From NCBI GenBank assembly GCA_964534995.1, contig CAZHSC010000003.1:25273-89272 (forward strand): DNA of 64,000 nt. The letters are read 5' to 3'. The position numbers were made by a program, and so were the translations under genes. Within the stretch, counting starts at the first letter, position 1; each line of letters opens with the position of its first letter. The stretch comes from JAJTFW01 sp964534995. Lineage in GTDB: Bacteria; Bacteroidota; Bacteroidia; AKYH767-A; OLB10. Under the pieces are notes generated by a model. It was not told the origin of the DNA. It ran no database searches and saw nothing but the letters and a program-made list of their open reading frames with translations. This document shows, in pieces, positions 63,566 through 64,000 of this stretch.

Positions 63566-64000
63566 GTGAAGCAAAAACAGGATATTGTTTGTTCATTTTG
63601 TGGACGAGATAAAAGTCAGGCGAATGTGCTGATTGCGGGTATTAACGGACATATCTGCGATCAGTGTGTGGCGCAAGCCCAAACTATTATTCATGATGAG
63701 CAGGATCAGAAACTGAAGTCCAGCATTGGCACTCCGCTCACCCTGCCAAAACCCTCTGAAATAAAGAAGTTTCTGGATGATTATATCATAGGCCAGGAGC
63801 ATGCTAAAAAGGTGCTTTCCGTTGCGGTGTATAATCATTACAAACGCCTTATTCATAAAAGTAAAATCACCAAGGATGATGTTGAGTTGGAAAAGTCCAA
63901 TATCATCATGGTGGGAGAAACAGGAACCGGAAAAACGCTGCTGGCGCGAACCATCGCCAAATTGCTCAAAGTTCCTTTTTGCATTGCAGACGCTACCGTT
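63566..64000 (+). CDS. clpX: ATP-dependent Clp protease ATP-binding subunit ClpX, partial
   Basis: The first 145 codons of ClpX, running off the right edge. GTG start (63566) followed by KQKQDIVCSFCGRDKS; the N-terminal zinc-binding domain has cysteines at 9, 12, 31 and 34 (CSFC, ICDQC). The AAA+ domain begins at about 65 with SEIKKFLDDYIIGQEHAKKVL, and Walker A is GETGTGKT at 117-124. ClpX unfolds tagged substrates and feeds ClpP, encoded just upstream. The remainder lies beyond the window. Too short for a computed frame list but unambiguous. Confidence 0.95.
   Translation, partial: MKQKQDIVCSFCGRDKSQANVLIAGINGHICDQCVAQAQTIIHDEQDQKLKSSIGTPLTLPKPSEIKKFLDDYIIGQEHAKKVLSVAVYNHYKRLIHKSKITKDDVELEKSNIIMVGETGTGKTLLARTIAKLLKVPFCIADATV

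Overview
The window is a stretch of a Bacteroidota (Bacteroidetes) chromosome, probably an environmental Sphingobacteriia/Chitinophagia/Flavobacteriia-like lineage. The evidence is several secreted proteins with type IX secretion (T9SS) C-terminal tails, lineage-typical families (DUF4290 next to murA, the DUF4266/DUF3570/ApbE cassette, a short AtpC lacking its helical domain), and many TAnnTTTG promoter elements (the Bacteroidetes -7 box), often with little or no Shine-Dalgarno sequence. TAA, TAG and TGA all end ordinary genes here, so the genetic code looks standard.

Layout. 1-24 kb is mostly core metabolism and housekeeping: an amidohydrolase (cut at the left edge), a VOC protein, a three-gene secreted-protein operon, a cupin gene broken by an amber codon, a hotdog thioesterase-like protein, a nitronate monooxygenase-like enzyme, a long-chain acyl-CoA ligase, pyruvate dehydrogenase E2 and E1-alpha, cytidine deaminase, a GNAT protein, grpE-dnaJ, a TlpA-like thioredoxin, DUF4290-murA, and a PcrA/UvrD helicase. 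20-36 kb is an accessory surface-protein region: a BNR-propeller/PKD protein with a small partner, a secreted lysyl-oxidase-domain protein, a roughly 2,300-codon glycoside-hydrolase/beta-helix gene interrupted by two in-frame TAA codons, and another T9SS cargo protein. It also holds GC-rich palindromic repeats. Parts of it look AT-richer than the flanking core genes.

36-39 kb is a tightly overlapping operon: thioredoxin, ApbE flavin transferase, DUF4266 lipoprotein, DUF3570 protein. 39-48 kb holds hutU without other hut genes, a tiny Cys-rich DUF5522-type gene, a DUF3332 lipoprotein, a D-cysteine desulfhydrase-like PLP enzyme, a glucosaminidase with LysM domains, a T9SS beta-rich protein and a YitT transporter. 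49-53.5 kb is a 1.5-kaa adhesin-like protein with 14 Ig-like repeats and a gliding-motility (CHU_C, T9SS type B) C-terminus. 53.8-64 kb returns to core genes: atpD-atpC, divergent ribF, an LRR protein, a broken PaiB-like gene, an OppC-like permease, a histone-H1-like/SWIB protein, a flavin reductase, tRNA-Leu(UAG), and the tig-clpP-clpX proteostasis block (clpX cut at the right edge).

Two themes recur. First, three loci carry reading-frame lesions with otherwise intact homologous sequence on both sides (4328, 27725, 31259, 57606-57664, 57767). Either the assembly has uncorrected errors or the genome is accumulating pseudogenes. Second, several genes have a -7 box only 4-7 nt from the start codon, which suggests leaderless transcripts. 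All family assignments are from recognition of sequence motifs; no searches were run.
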